Positions 14,484 through 26,477 of a stretch of 64,000 nucleotides of DNA are shown one piece after another. Origin of the DNA: Macrotrachela quadricornifera (lineage: Eukaryota; Rotifera; Eurotatoria; Philodinida; Philodinidae); contig JAJEKB010000586.1 in the NCBI GenBank assembly GCA_022393335.1, positions 228,927-292,926 on the forward strand. Reading direction: 5' to 3'. Position 1 is the first letter of the stretch; the number at the start of each line of letters is the position of its first letter. Below the pieces are notes generated by a model. The model saw only the letters and a list, made by a program, of their open reading frames with translations, did no database searches and had not been told where the DNA came from. Both the position numbers and the translations under genes were made by a program.

Positions 14484-15407
14484 TTATTTAATTGATTTTT
14501 TTTTCTTTCCATCACTTTCATGAGTATTTTTTTCATCATCATCATCGTCACTTGATAAATCATCGATATCAATACCTAAGAAAAATGCTGCATTAGCACC
14601 TTTTTCTTTTTTTGTTTTCTTATTTTTAACTTCTCCATCTTCGAGTGTATCATTTGAATGACGTCGTTTTTTTGTTTTTTTTCCTTTTTCATTATCATCA
14701 TCATCGTCATCATCATCATCATTATCATTTGTACTAACTGCTGTTGGTGATTTTTTCTTTCTTTTCATTTTTTCTGCTTGAATATATTCAGCACCTATTT
14801 GTATAGCTTCATCCATATCTTCAGCAATTTGTTTCTTTTGTTCATCATATGCTGTATCAGAAAATTTATGCGGCGGTGGAACATTTCGATAATCATTTTT
14901 CTCTTCATTTGATGATGATGCTGTACTTTTATGTTCAATTGATGGTTTTTCTAATTGTTTTTGCATCCATTCCTAATAATAAAAATAAATTCTTTTCTTT
15001 TTTTCATGAATTCTACATACTTTAAGTTTTTTTTCATTGTTTACATCTCTCATTCGTCTTCCATTTAAATCTCGACAAGCTTCTTTGTTTTTTGATATCA
15101 GAATTTGTTTACCAAATGAACGTAATAAAGATCCAAAACCACCCTTGAAAAAAAAAGTAGATGAAACATGAATATTTAATAAACATTTGTTTTTTCAACT
15201 CACTTTTCCTCCTAATACTTTTGGCCAAATTTTATACGTTTCATCCTCTGTTAATTGATGTTCATTACATAAATCGATTTTCTTTCCATTTTTTTCAATA
15301 ATATATGTATTTTCACCAAATAAATCATTTAATTGGTCAATTAAATCATCAAAATTGTTCAATGATGATAAATGAAAATATTCTTCAAAACCAATTTGAA
15401 TATACAT
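14484..15407 (-). CDS. SDE2: SDE2 splicing/genome-stability regulator homologue
   Basis: Three exons, 15204-15407, 15021-15143 and 14484-14972, give 271 residues. The first 68 residues form a ubiquitin-like fold ending VLGGK, and exon 2 continues [14 protein letters not shown]. The GGKGGFGS junction is the SDE2 signature: in the family the ubiquitin-like part is cleaved after GG and the new N-terminal Lys fragment acts in the spliceosome and at replication forks. [15 protein letters not shown] follows, also diagnostic. The rest is Lys-rich and acidic (runs of Asp near 120-130 of exon 3), with a likely nuclear localisation signal. It is shorter than the human protein (about 450 residues), mainly in the C-terminus. 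The ATG is directly preceded by TTCTAG, and the PIWI-like gene upstream ends 146 bp away, which raises trans-splicing. Confidence 0.9.
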
Positions 15408-15415
15408 CTAGAATG
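15408..15415 (-). promoter_or_regulatory. Candidate trans-splice acceptor at the SDE2 start codon
   Basis: Read on the minus strand, CATTCTAG abuts the ATG directly. With no room for a conventional leader exon in the 146-bp gap behind the PIWI-like gene, this could be a spliced-leader acceptor. A cis-spliced upstream leader exon is the alternative. Position and sequence are seen; function is inferred. Confidence 0.35.
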
Positions 15416-15553
15416 ATACATAGAAAAAAATTTAAATAACAATAACGAAAAAGAAAACATTTCATATTATCTGACAAAAAAAAACAAGAGCAAGTCTTTC
15501 GACTACAACAAACAAAAGAGAAGAAAAAAATTTCTACAAAATACTGTTAATAT

Positions 15554-18500
15554 TTAAAGATAGAATAAATTTTTATATCGTTCACATTTAGGTGGAGCAC
15601 CAAGAGTTTCACCAACTAATGATGAAAGACGTTGAGCAAACTAAATATTTTCAAAAAAAAACAAAAAAATAACAAATATAAATCAAAAATAAAATTTTTA
15701 TACTCGACAAATTGATGGCAAAAAAAATTGATTACGTTGTGGAATGTGTAAGGTTAAATAAAGTATAAGACGTTGAATTTTTTGTGCAGATAAATCAGTA
15801 TTATCAAATAGAACAAGAAATTGACGAGCTTGTAATGTTGAACAACGATCATGATGTGATGATAAATAAAAACAATAACTTGGTCTACATATACATATAT
15901 ATATATTCGATATTTTGAGATAATAATTAAGATTACTTACGAATCTTTTGCCACTAAACAATCGACATTAGCGATTTTTTTTGGCTAAAATAAATATAAA
16001 GAAAATTAATTATTAGATTAATGAGAATTTGAATTTATAAAAAATTGATTATAAAGTTTGTAATAAAAATAACTTTTAAATAGAAGTTAGAACTTTCTAA
16101 TTTAAAAGCAAACCTCATATTAATGATATAAATATCCTCAACATAAAGACGAGGTTCTTGATACATTCTCAAGGTAGGAAATGTTACTAAAGCAATCGCA
16201 AAAGATATATTTTCTCATCATTACTAAACTACTATTCCTTATTGTTGATATAACTGACAAAAAAGAATTTAAACTTTTAGTTTTTTTTTTAAATTTCGAT
16301 AATTATTTATTCAACTTCATGAATATTGAATTTTATAATATTAATTTCATATACCTGAACATAATTATAGAAATCATAAATCATTTGTTTCATAAATGTA
16401 AATATAATTAATCTTGGTTTATAATCTCCCATAATATTTTCATCTGTAATTGTATCAATAATTAATTGAATTTCATTTTCTTTAATTAAATTTAAATTAT
16501 CAAATGATGAGAATACATTTCGTCCAATAATAATTGTTGTAGGATAAATTTTATTTTGCTATATAAAATAAAAATATTAAATATAAAAATTTTAAATCAA
16601 ATTCTACATACATTATAATAAGCATTAACTGCTAATCGAACAAAAAGTCCAATATCTGATCGAAGTTCAATTTCATTTGTATATGATTTTGCATGACTAA
16701 AATATTCTGTCATATCATAATTAAGTGAACCAATAATAGCTAAAACATAATCAAGATGATCTGGTGATTTATAATTTACATTTGCTGATGTCCATGTAGC
16801 TAAACTAATTATCATTATATTTGGCTAAAATAAATATATTTCAAATAAGAAAACATTTCTTTTTTTTTTAATAAAAAAAATCTTTACTATATTTATATTA
16901 ATTGGTCGAATTTGTCCACCAAGTTTAAAATTAATATCTCGAGCTATATTTAATGCAACACCTGGTAGAATATCATCATCAGCAATTGTACTTCTTAGAA
17001 CAATCTAAATAAAAAAAAAATATTTAAATATATATATTTTAACATAAATGTAAATTATCAAACTTCAGTTGGAGTTGGAATTTCAATACAACAAATACGT
17101 TTAATTACATTATAACGATCAATTCGACGTGATTTAACAATAACTGATACAAGTTGTATCTAAAAATAAAAAATATTTTTTTTTATAAAAATTAAAATAA
17201 TTTACTTGTTCATTAAGATTATTACGAAGAGCACTTGCAAATGTTTCTGTTTCATCATCATCAATTTGTATATGAACCGGTTCATTAATAAACATTCCTT
17301 GTTGTTGACCGACTTGTCGAAGCATATTTACATAAATTGATGCTCGATCTTCATCAATTTTTGGATAAATTAATAGCCAAGAATTCAATTCAATCTTTAA
17401 ATTTAAATAGATTAATAAATAAATCAAAGATTATATATCGTATTTCTCAATTTTCTTTTTTTATCAAATTTATGGATTCAATAAACATGATATTTACTGT
17501 ATAAATAATGACATCAATTTTAAATTTTAAAGTGTAGTAATATCTATATCAAATTAGCAAGATTTTATGCATTTTTTGAAAGAAATAAGATCAATAAACT
17601 TAACTAGTATATACTCGCAGTGAGAATTTCATATTTTTTTAATTCTCATAAAAATAGAAAATATTCTTACTGGATTAGTAAAATGTCCATAAGAATGATC
17701 ATTATCTTGTACATCTTTTTGTTCATTTTCTTCATCATCTTCAGCTGTTGAATCATTATTAGAAACATTCTAAAACAATAAAAAGAATGATTTTTTAAAA
17801 AATTTACTCTATTTTTCTTCTTTTTAATATACTTGGCATGCTATATTCCTAGATAAATGCATTGGAATAATATTTGAAACAATATTAATACCCCATAAAG
17901 CAAGATATTTAACTGCTGTAGCATTTCGTCGAATCATATCATCAAAATATGATATTTCAGCTTGTCGTCCAGCTGAATCTAATGGAATAATATTATTTGT
18001 CTTACGTGCCTATATGAAACATTATATAAATAAAATAATATTATTTAATAATAATCATTTACTCGAGCATCTCGATGTGCACGATCAGATAAACCAGTTA
18101 AATAACATAATTCTGGTATAAGATAATTAATTTCTGAATGTATCTAGAAAAATAAAAGGAAATCAAATTTATATAAAGAGAATTTAATTTTCTTACAGTA
18201 TTTTGACCAGGTCGTCGAGGACAATAAACAATTAATGGTTGATCAGGATCTTTAATTGTTATATCAAATTTATTTCTATAATAATAATAATAAATATTTA
18301 GATTTTAATTTCAAAAAAAGGAGAACATTTACAAATAATAATCAATTAATGTTATTTGTGAATCATGACGAAATTTAAATGTTGATGGTGTAAGATCAAA
18401 ATCAATATTATCAATACGTTGTGTTCGATTATCATATCTTGTAAGAACAAGTTTATTAATTAATTCTTTTCGAGCAGATTCTTGATAATTATCACTACAT

Positions 18501-19825
18501 GTTGACATATAAAAACGTTCTCTAAAAAAAAAAAGTTTATTTTGATTATAATATTCATTTTAAATTAAAATAGACGATTAGTATTAATCGAAGATTTCGA
18601 TAGTAATAAAAGTTAGAATCCTGAATCTTTTTATTCGATAACTGGATGTGAAATAAGTAAATTACGTATTACATACGAAAATTTTTGAATAGATCTTCGA
18701 AACTTTAGAATGTTAGAGAACTCAATTTTGATCTTGAGCTATTCGAAACGGTAGACTGATAAATATTGATTATTTTTTTAAAATCTTACAATTCTTCATA
18801 ACATGTTACTGTTGATTTGTTTATAAAATCAATCGTTAATAATAATCCATCTTCTTTTCGTTGAATATTTACAATTTTACCATTCCAATTACGTATTCTA
18901 ATATAAAAAGAATAAATTAAGTTTTTATTTTTATTTATTTACTTTTGTCGATATCCATTTCGTTTTATTGAATTTATAATCGATTCACGAGCTTGATCGA
19001 TAGTTCTAAAATAATAAATAATTATCTTTTTATTTTTACGTTTGTTTTGTTTTGTTTTAAAAATTTAATTTACAATCGAAATAAAATATTAATAAGATCA
19101 ATTGGTATTTGTTCAATATTAATTGTATCAATAAATCGAATACGTACTTCATTTGGAGTATCTAACATTGTATTATTTAATATAAAAAACTATTCAATAT
19201 ATGATAAAAAAAAAAGAATATTTTTATATTAAAAAAGAAATTTTATTTTAATACTTCTTTTGATAATTGATATGGTACATAAATAAATTGACCATCATAT
19301 AATTTTTGAAAATTACCAAAATATTTTGATAAATAATTTATCATAGTAAAACGAGTTATTCGACTTAGTATTATTGGTTCAAATTCAATTATATATTTAT
19401 ACCATGGTGTTACTGAACAAGGAATTAATAATTGATTTTCTGAACTAAGATTTAATAGAAAAAGATAAAATTATTTTTCTTTTTGTATTTATTTTAAATA
19501 AAACTTACAGATCTTTAGTTAAATTTGATGAAGATGATTGTCTAAGTAGAAATTAAATCTTCAAAAATAAAAATAAAACATTATTTAACTAACTTTATTT
19601 GACGTAAAACTTGAGCAGCACGTCCACTAGCTACATTTAAATTATCATTATTATTTATTGATGGTATTGGTGGAGATGAAAATAAATTTGACTATAATTA
19701 GAAGAAAAAACTATTGATAAAAAAAACAAAAAATTTTCTTTTTTTTTATTATTTACTGAATTTTGAGAAATATCTTTCGATGGGATACCACGTCCATAAT
19801 TACCTGAGATTTTAAAATTATCCAT
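15554..19825 (-). CDS. PIWI-subfamily Argonaute lacking the slicer catalytic residues
   Basis: About 20 exons from the ATG at 19825 to the stop at 15554, about 830 residues. Order: N-terminal tail with GRG (19757-19825), N domain, PAZ region (DYYL, then PLIVYCPRRPGQNT, then LIPELCYLTGLSDR, typical of PIWI proteins; 18063-18521), MID, and PIWI domain (about 17004-15554) ending CERYKNLFYL. PIWI proteins bind piRNAs and silence transposons. The catalytic Asp-Asp-His positions read Ala in SLATWT, Asn in IIGRN (family YRDG) and Gln in CRFAQRL (family KYAH), so target cleavage is not expected; silencing by guide binding alone remains possible. All exons join in frame except around 16114-16186: this 73-nt exon, open as TFPTLRMYQEPRLYVED, fits neither neighbour with canonical GT-AG sites. 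A frameshift, a sequence error or unusual splicing may be present, so a decaying gene cannot be excluded. Confidence 0.85.
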
Positions 19826-20021
19826 TATTAATTGGTAGAAATATTACAAAAAAATCTTACAAAATTATTTGGGAGAAATATTCTTTTAATTATCCAATCA
19901 ATTTTTTAATGATTCTAGTGTCATCTAACTAAAAACTTCTTTATAGAGGAATATTGCTAGGTGATAAAATTTTAAAATGGTTATTTAGGTTTTTTTTATA
20001 TATACATTTTAATATTTAAAT
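19826..20021. promoter_or_regulatory. Divergent promoter region between PIWI-like gene and IQUB
   Basis: Only 196 bp separate the two start codons, which face away from each other. The spacer is AT-rich with TTTTTTATATATAC near 19991, a possible TATA-type element for the plus-strand gene. Both promoters, and possibly shared elements, must lie here or inside the genes. Confidence 0.45.
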
Positions 20022-23000
20022 ATGTCTGACGAACATCATTTACCTATAGCACCGCTTCCATCAATGATTAATGAAAAAGATGATGATGATAATAATCCTA
20101 GTAATAATAATTTAAAAGATTCAATTCAAGGAGAAGAAGAAGAAACAAAATTAGCAACAGTTAAAATGTTACTTGAATCAATTGAACAAACAGTAACAGT
20201 GGCTTTTCCACTTCGTTCACCAATTAATGAATTAATTACACATTTTGCTAAAGAATTACGTATGCCAACAAATATGTTACAAATAACTTTTAAAGGTAAA
20301 CATTAAAAAAAAAACCATGAAAAAATATTCTTATAATTTGTATTTTATTAATTTTCTACTAATTAGATAAGGTCATTGATAATCAATTAAATCTTTCACA
20401 AATTGAAGTTGAACCAAATACAACTGTCAGCATGGGTTTGTTACTTATCAAAAAACTTCAATTAATTTTTTTTTTTTTGGATAAAAAAATTTCTTTTAGA
20501 ATTACATTCAAAAGATCCAGTAAATCAACCATTACGACCATATAAATTACGGCAAGATATTTCTATGCCTGACGTTATTACTGTGCGAATTGATGAAGGT
20601 ATAAAAACATTCTTATTTTTTTTTAATTAAATATAGCATGTTTTTTTTTTGTTATTTATTATAATTAGGTCAAAGTATAAGTCGTGATGTTGTTGTTGAA
20701 ATTGAACGAAATAGTTTTCGTAAACCTTATTTGGGTGGTGTACGTCATCGTATAACTGGAAAAGAATATCATCATGCTAGTGCTCAAACATTACCACCAC
20801 AACGACCAGATAAAGGTATTATACGTTATTGTCGTGATACACAAACAATTCAATCACGTCATCGAACTATTCAAACAACCAATGAACAATCAACACAAAT
20901 GACTAAACCTGGTTATTATGTTTCAACTGACAATGATCGTTTAGTAACACCACATCCGTATCAAACAGCTGAAGAAAGATTCGAAATTTTAAATAAAAAA
21001 GTAAAAGAAAAAAAAAATGTTATGATTAAAAAAATTTCTTTTCTTCTTTTGATTTGAATTAAATAGGCAGTTATAATACAAAAATATTTTCGTCGTTGGT
21101 TAGCTAAACGTGATGTGAATACATTACGAGAAGCATTTCAAAACCGAATTCAATATGAATTAGAATTAAAACAAAAACAATTAGATGAACGACAAAAACG
21201 TTATCAACATGATCTTGATAGACGTTTACATCCAAGAACAAAAGATGATTTTGATGTACTTTATGCTGCACTTGAAAGTAACAATATTAAATATAAAAAA
21301 ATTTAAAAAATCAAATTTTATTGTCTCATTTATAGAATGGCGTGAAGAAGAAATAGCAAAAATAAATGCAACAAAACAGGGTGCTGGTAAGGAAAAATTA
21401 AAAGAAAAATAAATTGATTAATATATTCTTATTATTTTAAATAGCTCGAAAAGCAGCTTTAGCATTATTAGTTGATGAAGAAACAGAATTATTAGCAACA
21501 ATTGATCGATATAAAACAGAAGCTCAAAAATATAATAAAGAAGTTAATATACAACGTTTTCTTGAACGTATTGCACAACCAAAAAAATGGAAATATAAAG
21601 ATGGTTCAACAACTGAAATGGAGTGAGTTATTTCAAATTAATTGAGTCTACTACTCTTCTGTTTTTATGAGTTTGAAATTCTTTTTATTTTATAATATAA
21701 ATAATGTACGAACACGACTCTAATGATATTCCTATATACGTATTTTTCAACGCAAAATAATAAGCATATCTATTAAGTCGAATTCTTTTGATTCTCTTCC
21801 TCCCAACTAAGATTAAAAGTCAACACGCACAGACTCTACCTTACTAACCATTGTGATTTGCGTACAAATTATAGTATTCTACTTAGACATATACACCTTT
21901 CTGACAATAGCAACTCGAAAATCAGTGTTTTTTAACAGAATGGAATATAACAATTGCTTAAGATATCTATGAAACATTGTAAAAAGTTGATTACCATAGC
22001 GATCCTAATCTTAATTAGGCCAGACAATTCTAATACATAAAAATATGACATAAGATGGATGTAATATTCATACCACTAGATGTGACGGATACTTTATTTG
22101 ACCTTATAGGAGAATGAGGAGTTTCAATAAACTGAGATAATACTTTGTATTTATTTAACATCTAAATGAACCTTACAAAATGCTTGTATAATGAAAATTT
22201 CTTGATTGTTATTAATTGTAAGGTACAGAAATTTTTTTTAGGCAAAGGAGAATAAAGTGTGGCCTGGATAATCTATGTTGATTTCTGCAAATAACGAGAA
22301 AAGATGCACCAATAACAGCAACATTTAGATTATTCTGAATTTTTTTAGAATATTTTAAAGTACTCTTTGAATCTAAGAATTTCATCAAATAGTCTTACAT
22401 TTGTGTTGTATTGGAGGTTTCGAATATTTTACGTGGATAAATGATCTGATTCAATTTCCCGATCAGTGCAAAAAGTAGTCATTGATTAAAAACTTCTCAT
22501 ATTATGTATTATATATTAGTGTATGAAAAATGATGATTAGGGAATCGCATATAATTTGATTCAAATGTCAAATCGTTTAATTTTGATAAATACCGAAAGT
22601 TATTTTCTTTTTCTTAGTACACCTTATTCAATTCGTGCTCGTGAATTAATGCAAATTTACAATACAATTACTATGAAATTTTTGACACTTGATGAACGAC
22701 TTGATATTCTTCTGACATTAAAACATACTGTGAAAGTATGTCCATTTAAAAAAATTTCTTATTACAAAATAAATAAAAATAAAATTATTTTTATAGGAAC
22801 ATGAATGTCGTCTTACACAAGAAATAATTCAATTAATTGATCGTGAAGCTGATCTTCTTATGCGTGGAACAAAAGAAGAAAATTTATCTGGTCTTCGTCA
22901 ACGTATTTCAACATTATTTCTTCAATATATCAAAACACCAACATTTAATCCAGGTGTTGTTCGATATCTCAAAGTAAAAATTCTTAATATTTTAAATAGT

Positions 23001-24498
23001 AATTATTCATTTTAAATTTTCCATAGGTACCACAAGATCCAGTTGTTGCACATGAACAAAAAACTCTTTATTGTCGTAGTTGTCAACAATATTATCCATC
23101 AACAGAATTTTCTGTTAGTAGTACAAATGCAAAAGTTGGTAAATGTCGACAATGTCTTCGATTGGAAAATATTGCTAATAAACGAGCAGATCAAACTAAA
23201 TTTAAGTATGATAAAGAAAAATTTTTTTTTTTTTTACTAAAACTTTTTTTTAATATTCTATAGATTTTTACTTAAAAAGATTGAAAAAGAAGAATGTGGT
23301 TATAATGATGGAGCACATTGTATATTTTTATTAACGGTAATAATAATTTATATAAAGTTTATTATATGAAAATTTTTATTTTAATTAGATCAATGATATA
23401 GAATATATGTTTAAAAATATTTGGGATAGCCATTCGGCTTTAAGTGAAGAATCGGATATTTATAGTTTAACATTTGTTCGATGGAATCGTCGTGAAGAAT
23501 TTTCTCCATGGAATTGTATTCTATTAACATTACATGAAGCAACAGCTCATTTAAAACTCGACGATGTTGAAGCAGTAAATAAATAAATATATATATATTT
23601 ATATATATGGAACTGAGTAGTCCGGTCGGATGCCTCATTGATATTTTTTGTTGTAAAGATAAAACATGATATTATTTGGGGCAATCTAAGGATTATCTAT
23701 ATCTCTCTCTCATATGAGCCGAACAATGGTATGTTCTATCTTTACAATAAAAAAAAATATCAATGAGGTATCTGGCCAAACTGCTCAATCCCATATCTAT
23801 GTCAGCGTTCAAACTGAGATTACATCCAATCTCAAATCTGAAAATGGACATGTCCAATGATGTCGGATTGTGAAAAAGATTTTTATTAAAAATCGAATAT
23901 TGTCTCTAGATTAGTGTCCAATTCGAGTTCTTTTCGATAAATTCTAATGTATCCAAACTAAAGATATCTACAAATGTAAGATACAGAGACTAAATAAATC
24001 TCATGAATTAATTGCAATAGTGCTAGTCTTGCAGCAGTAATAGGAGAGATTTTTGAAAAATTTTCTTGTAAACCATCGCAGTAACGGTAATTTTTTAATA
24101 TCTAAATTCAAGTGATTAACTAACGATTATATTAATTGAGATATTATCACTTCATTAGATTTAATCGGAAAGAATCCAACATTAGACACATCTGTTTTCT
24201 AATTTGAAATTGAATGTAATCTCAATTTGGTTGGTAGCATATATATTTTTTATTAAATAAAAAATTTCTTTCTAATTTACATATTTTTTTTTTTTTTTCT
24301 AAATAGAGTTATAGTGAACCATTTTGTAAAAAAATTCGTTATAAACATGCTATATCACGTAATCATTTTGTTAAACTTGTTGAACTTGTGAAAAACTATC
24401 AACAACAAACTAATACATCAAAAGATATGACTATAACAGCAGTTAAAGTCGGACGACAACATGGAACACCACCAACAATGGCAAATGCATCAGCGTAG
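20022..24498 (+). CDS. IQUB: IQ motif and ubiquitin-like domain-containing protein
   Basis: Thirteen exons (20022-20295, 20367-20435, 20500-20598, 20669-21000, 21067-21277, 21336-21386, 21445-21622, 22618-22735, 22797-22973, 23027-23205, 23264-23336, 23389-23574, 24307-24498) join cleanly to 712 residues; human IQUB has about 790. After an acidic N-terminus comes a ubiquitin-like domain (about 47-120), the family block around [11 protein letters not shown], one IQ motif at 259-273 ([15 protein letters not shown], a calmodulin-binding helix), and a long coiled-coil region (about 280-400). Further on, four Cys in two CxxC pairs ([14 protein letters not shown]) could bind zinc. IQUB is known as a radial-spoke (RS1) protein of motile cilia. 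A 995-bp intron (21623-22617) and a 732-bp intron (23575-24306) stand out from the usual 45-80 bp; the second contains two inverted-repeat elements. Confidence 0.9.
23605..23796. mobile_element. MITE-like inverted repeat in the last IQUB intron (element A)
   Basis: Two arms of about 60 bases pair imperfectly. The left arm (23605-23668) includes TGCCTCATTGATATTTTTT and TGTAAAGATA; the reverse complement of the right arm (about 23730-23796) reads TACCTCATTGATATTTTTT and TGTAAAGATA. A spacer of roughly 60 bases separates them. No coding capacity and no certain target-site duplication. A non-autonomous DNA transposon remnant is the simplest reading. Confidence 0.6.
23810..24229. mobile_element. 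MITE-like inverted repeat in the last IQUB intron (element B)
   Basis: Terminal arms of about 60 bases: the left begins CAAACTGAGATTACATCCAA and the reverse complement of the right begins CAAATTGAGATTACATTCAA, with similarity continuing past GTCCAATG / GTCTAATG. The interior of about 300 bases is non-coding. It lies 13 bp after element A and is a different sequence. No clear target-site duplication is visible. Confidence 0.55.
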
Positions 24499-24670
24499 AA
24501 AAATAAATAGACAAAAAAAAAATTCTTTTTTTCTTTTTAATTCATAATAAAAAAAATTCTTCATGTATTCTTATTTTTTTTTATACTCATTAAAAAATGC
24601 CCCTCCTCACTTTTTTATTTATTCATTTTCTTAACATTTAAAACAAAAAAAAATCGAATGTGTTTATTTA

Positions 24671-24678
24671 CTATACAG
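24671..24678 (+). promoter_or_regulatory. Candidate trans-splice acceptor before the FAM227 gene
   Basis: TTTATTTACTATACAG ends 6 bases before the ATG at 24685, and IQUB ends only 186 bp upstream on the same strand. The Py-rich stretch plus CAG is a good acceptor. It would serve a spliced leader or a short 5' untranslated exon. Confidence 0.35.
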
Positions 24679-24684
24679 ATCTTG

Positions 24685-26477
24685 ATGGATAATCAACAGA
24701 TAAAAGCAAAAAAACTACAATTATTTGATGAATTATGTAATAATGAAGTACTTGTAAGAATCTATTTATTATTTCATTTTAATTATATATATATATATGT
24801 AGAATCATTTTCCAAAAACAGATTCTATTCCTGTTGAACCAACAGAAATGCTTCCTAATAATTATGATGATTTTTATAATGTATGTGTTATCTTTAATGA
24901 GATAATATTTATTATTTGATTATCATAGGAGTTTGCAAGTATGTTCAAAACTACATTGACTGTATTACAACCAATTGAAGATCGTCTTAAAGAATGTGAA
25001 TCAATTATTAATGAATACACAAATTTATTTTTTAAACAAGAAAATGATGCATTTATACCTATTAAACATGTACCTCGTTCATTCAGTGTATCACTTGATG
25101 GTTAGAAAAAGAAAAAATTTATTTTTGTTTTATATAATTATTTTCTTGTAGATATGGATAAACTTGATCCAAATAGTGAATTAACTGCTATACTTAAACG
25201 ACGAAAACAAATATTTTTAACTGTAGCAACAGATGAAAATGAAAAAGAACGTAAAACAGTAGAAAATCTACCGTATAAATCATTTCAAACAGGTATTTAC
25301 AGTAATTGGGCATCGTATACTACAATTGAAGTTATTGATATTTTGAAAAAAGTAACTCGTGCACAAAAATTTCAAGTTAATTGAAAATAGAATATTTTAT
25401 TTTCTTAAATAATAATAAAAAAAAAATGTTTATTTAGGAAAATTTTCTCTATTATTGGAATAAAATAATTGAAAGCGAAACAAGTCAATATTTACTTATT
25501 GATACATTTTGGTGGTTTTATTTAAAATATTTTATAGTAAAATAAAATTTATATCTATATATATATATATATTTAAATATTTAAAGAAATTTTATTTAGA
25601 AATCATCAAATACTGATGATGAATGTGAAAAATATTTTACACGTATTGCAAAAAATTATGTTGAATTACTTCTTTCAATTGATTCATGGTTTCGAGATAA
25701 ATTTTTTAATGTTAGCCTTTTTTATTATTTTGATTTTAATTATTAAAACTATTGATTAATTTTCATTAATTAAAGATTTATGCATCGTTTTTGGCTCAAG
25801 CAGTTTATCAAACTTTTTTTGATACATGTCCTGATTCACGAATGAATTTAACCGATAAATTTAAAGAATTTCTTGCCAGTACAATTACGGAATGGGTATC
25901 AGGTATATTTTGGTTTTAAATAGAATAAATATTTCAATGGAAAAAAATTTTTTTTTTTTGCTTTAGGAACTCAAGCAACTCCTGAATCTTATAAATATTG
26001 GAAAATTCGTGCTGATTCAACAATGTTAACATCTGATAATGCATTAGAAGAAAATTCATCATCAAATGATAGTTTGTATTTTAATTTATAATAATGATAA
26101 TAATAGTAAAATAATTTTCATTTTATAATTAAGTTTATAAAAAAATTCGTCGTCTTGAAGAAGAATTAGAAGCATTAGGTGGTGATAGTGGAGGTGAAAC
26201 TACTCGTTCTACTGTAATAAAAACACCTAATTTAGCACCAAAAAAAGTTTGTATTTTTATTCACTCATAATCAATTATTTTTTTCTTATATTCTGTTTTG
26301 TAGAATGTACCGTTTAATTTGAATAATGTAGCAGAAATTGAAAGTGAATTATTTGGTTTAAGAAATCAAAGTACATTAGTAGCGCGATTTCTTCAACAAT
26401 GTGATATTCAACCAAGTACACCACGTTTACGAAATATACATCGAACACATATCAAAGGATGGCCAACAGAACAATAG
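24685..26477 (+). CDS. FAM227-family protein (FWWh domain)
   Basis: Ten exons (24685-24753, 24803-24880, 24929-25100, 25152-25375, 25438-25536, 25600-25710, 25776-25902, 25967-26071, 26134-26246, 26304-26477) join in frame to 423 residues. The central part holds DTFWWFYLKYF, the FWWh signature that defines FAM227 proteins, followed by FFNIYASFLAQAVYQTFFDT and a conserved-looking segment ending in EWVSGT. The C-terminus has a short acidic coiled coil (IRRLEEELEALGG) and a basic tail. FAM227 proteins are enriched in ciliated cells and sperm, and their biochemical role is poorly known. The position 186 bp behind IQUB on the same strand suits co-expression in ciliated cells. FAM227A versus FAM227B cannot be decided by eye. 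Confidence 0.78.
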
